Positions 63,844 to 64,000 of a stretch of DNA of 64,000 bases are shown one piece after another. Both the position numbers and the translations under genes were made by a program. This DNA is from Brachycybe producta (taxonomy: Eukaryota; Arthropoda; Diplopoda; Playtdesmida; Andrognathidae). Below the pieces are notes generated by a model. That model did no database searches, had not been told where the DNA came from, and worked only from the letters and a program-made list of their open reading frames with translations. Location of the stretch: positions 186,001 to 250,000 of the forward strand of contig JAUPFP010000027.1 of the NCBI GenBank assembly GCA_036925085.1. Reading direction: 5' to 3'. The number at the start of each line of letters is the position of its first letter. Position 1 is the stretch's first letter.

Positions 63844-64000
63844 TAAATATGATTATAAATAACAGAAATTGTAAATTTGACCTAATGGGGGCCAGGCAGA
63901 AAAAAACCCCATACTTATTGAATTTGGGTTCCATTTTGAAGGTTCCATTCATAGCCTCATAGGTATAATAAAAAAAGGCCCTTCTCTCCAGTAAACATAT

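Overview
This window is eukaryotic, from a metazoan. It is AT-rich and full of microsatellites and short non-autonomous transposons, and it carries one recognisable gene: the 5' half of a T-box transcription factor of the Tbx2/Tbx3 (optomotor-blind) subfamily, on the minus strand. Four coding exons can be placed to the base (33554-33948, 22879-23146, 7202-7348, 545-621). All junctions are GT-AG, and together they encode 295 residues plus two bases, running from the initiator methionine to the end of the T-box DNA-binding domain. The gene continues off the left edge, so the C-terminal regulatory and repression regions are not visible. The T-box reads like a protostome protein (for example AYQNEK and TGAGKREK, where I recall vertebrate Tbx2/3 having AYQNDK and TGNGRREK). 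A degenerate (TTAGG)n tract near 41.8 kb would fit an arthropod, but the species cannot be fixed from the sequence.

Layout (gene runs right to left): 64.0-37.4 kb is a gene-poor upstream flank of MITE-like insertions, minisatellites and microsatellites with no supportable coding exon. 37.4-33.95 kb is the proximal upstream region; part of it is visibly less AT-rich and it holds a TATA plus initiator-like pair on the minus strand. Exon 1 lies at 33.9-33.55 kb. Intron 1 is about 10.4 kb, exon 2 lies at 23.1-22.9 kb, intron 2 is about 15.5 kb, exon 3 lies at 7.3-7.2 kb, intron 3 is about 6.6 kb, and exon 4 lies at 0.62-0.55 kb. The remainder, to position 1, is intron 4.

The non-coding part is mostly short repeats, and at least ten families can be told apart by eye. 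The best supported are: Rep-A, seven ~300 bp copies with 3-bp TWA target duplications (PIF/Harbinger-like); Rep-C, ~310 bp hAT-like elements with exact or near-exact 8-bp target duplications; Rep-B, three ~206 bp foldback elements with a large terminal inverted repeat; Rep-E, about sixteen degenerate palindromic copies, one abutting the exon 4 acceptor; Rep-F, two pogo/Tigger-like MITEs at TA sites; Rep-J, ~140-180 bp elements with TIRs containing GATCACACATGCTGAAA; and Rep-D, a dispersed GCGCCAAACTGAATAA minisatellite with a near-palindromic GGCGCTGATCTAGCGCC motif. Nested insertions (A in C, A in D, B in D, an unknown in E) give a relative order of activity. Motifs of the form AGATGGCG recur about ten times and resemble an insect CTCF-type core. 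No prokaryotic genes, CRISPR arrays, rRNA or intact tRNA genes were seen.
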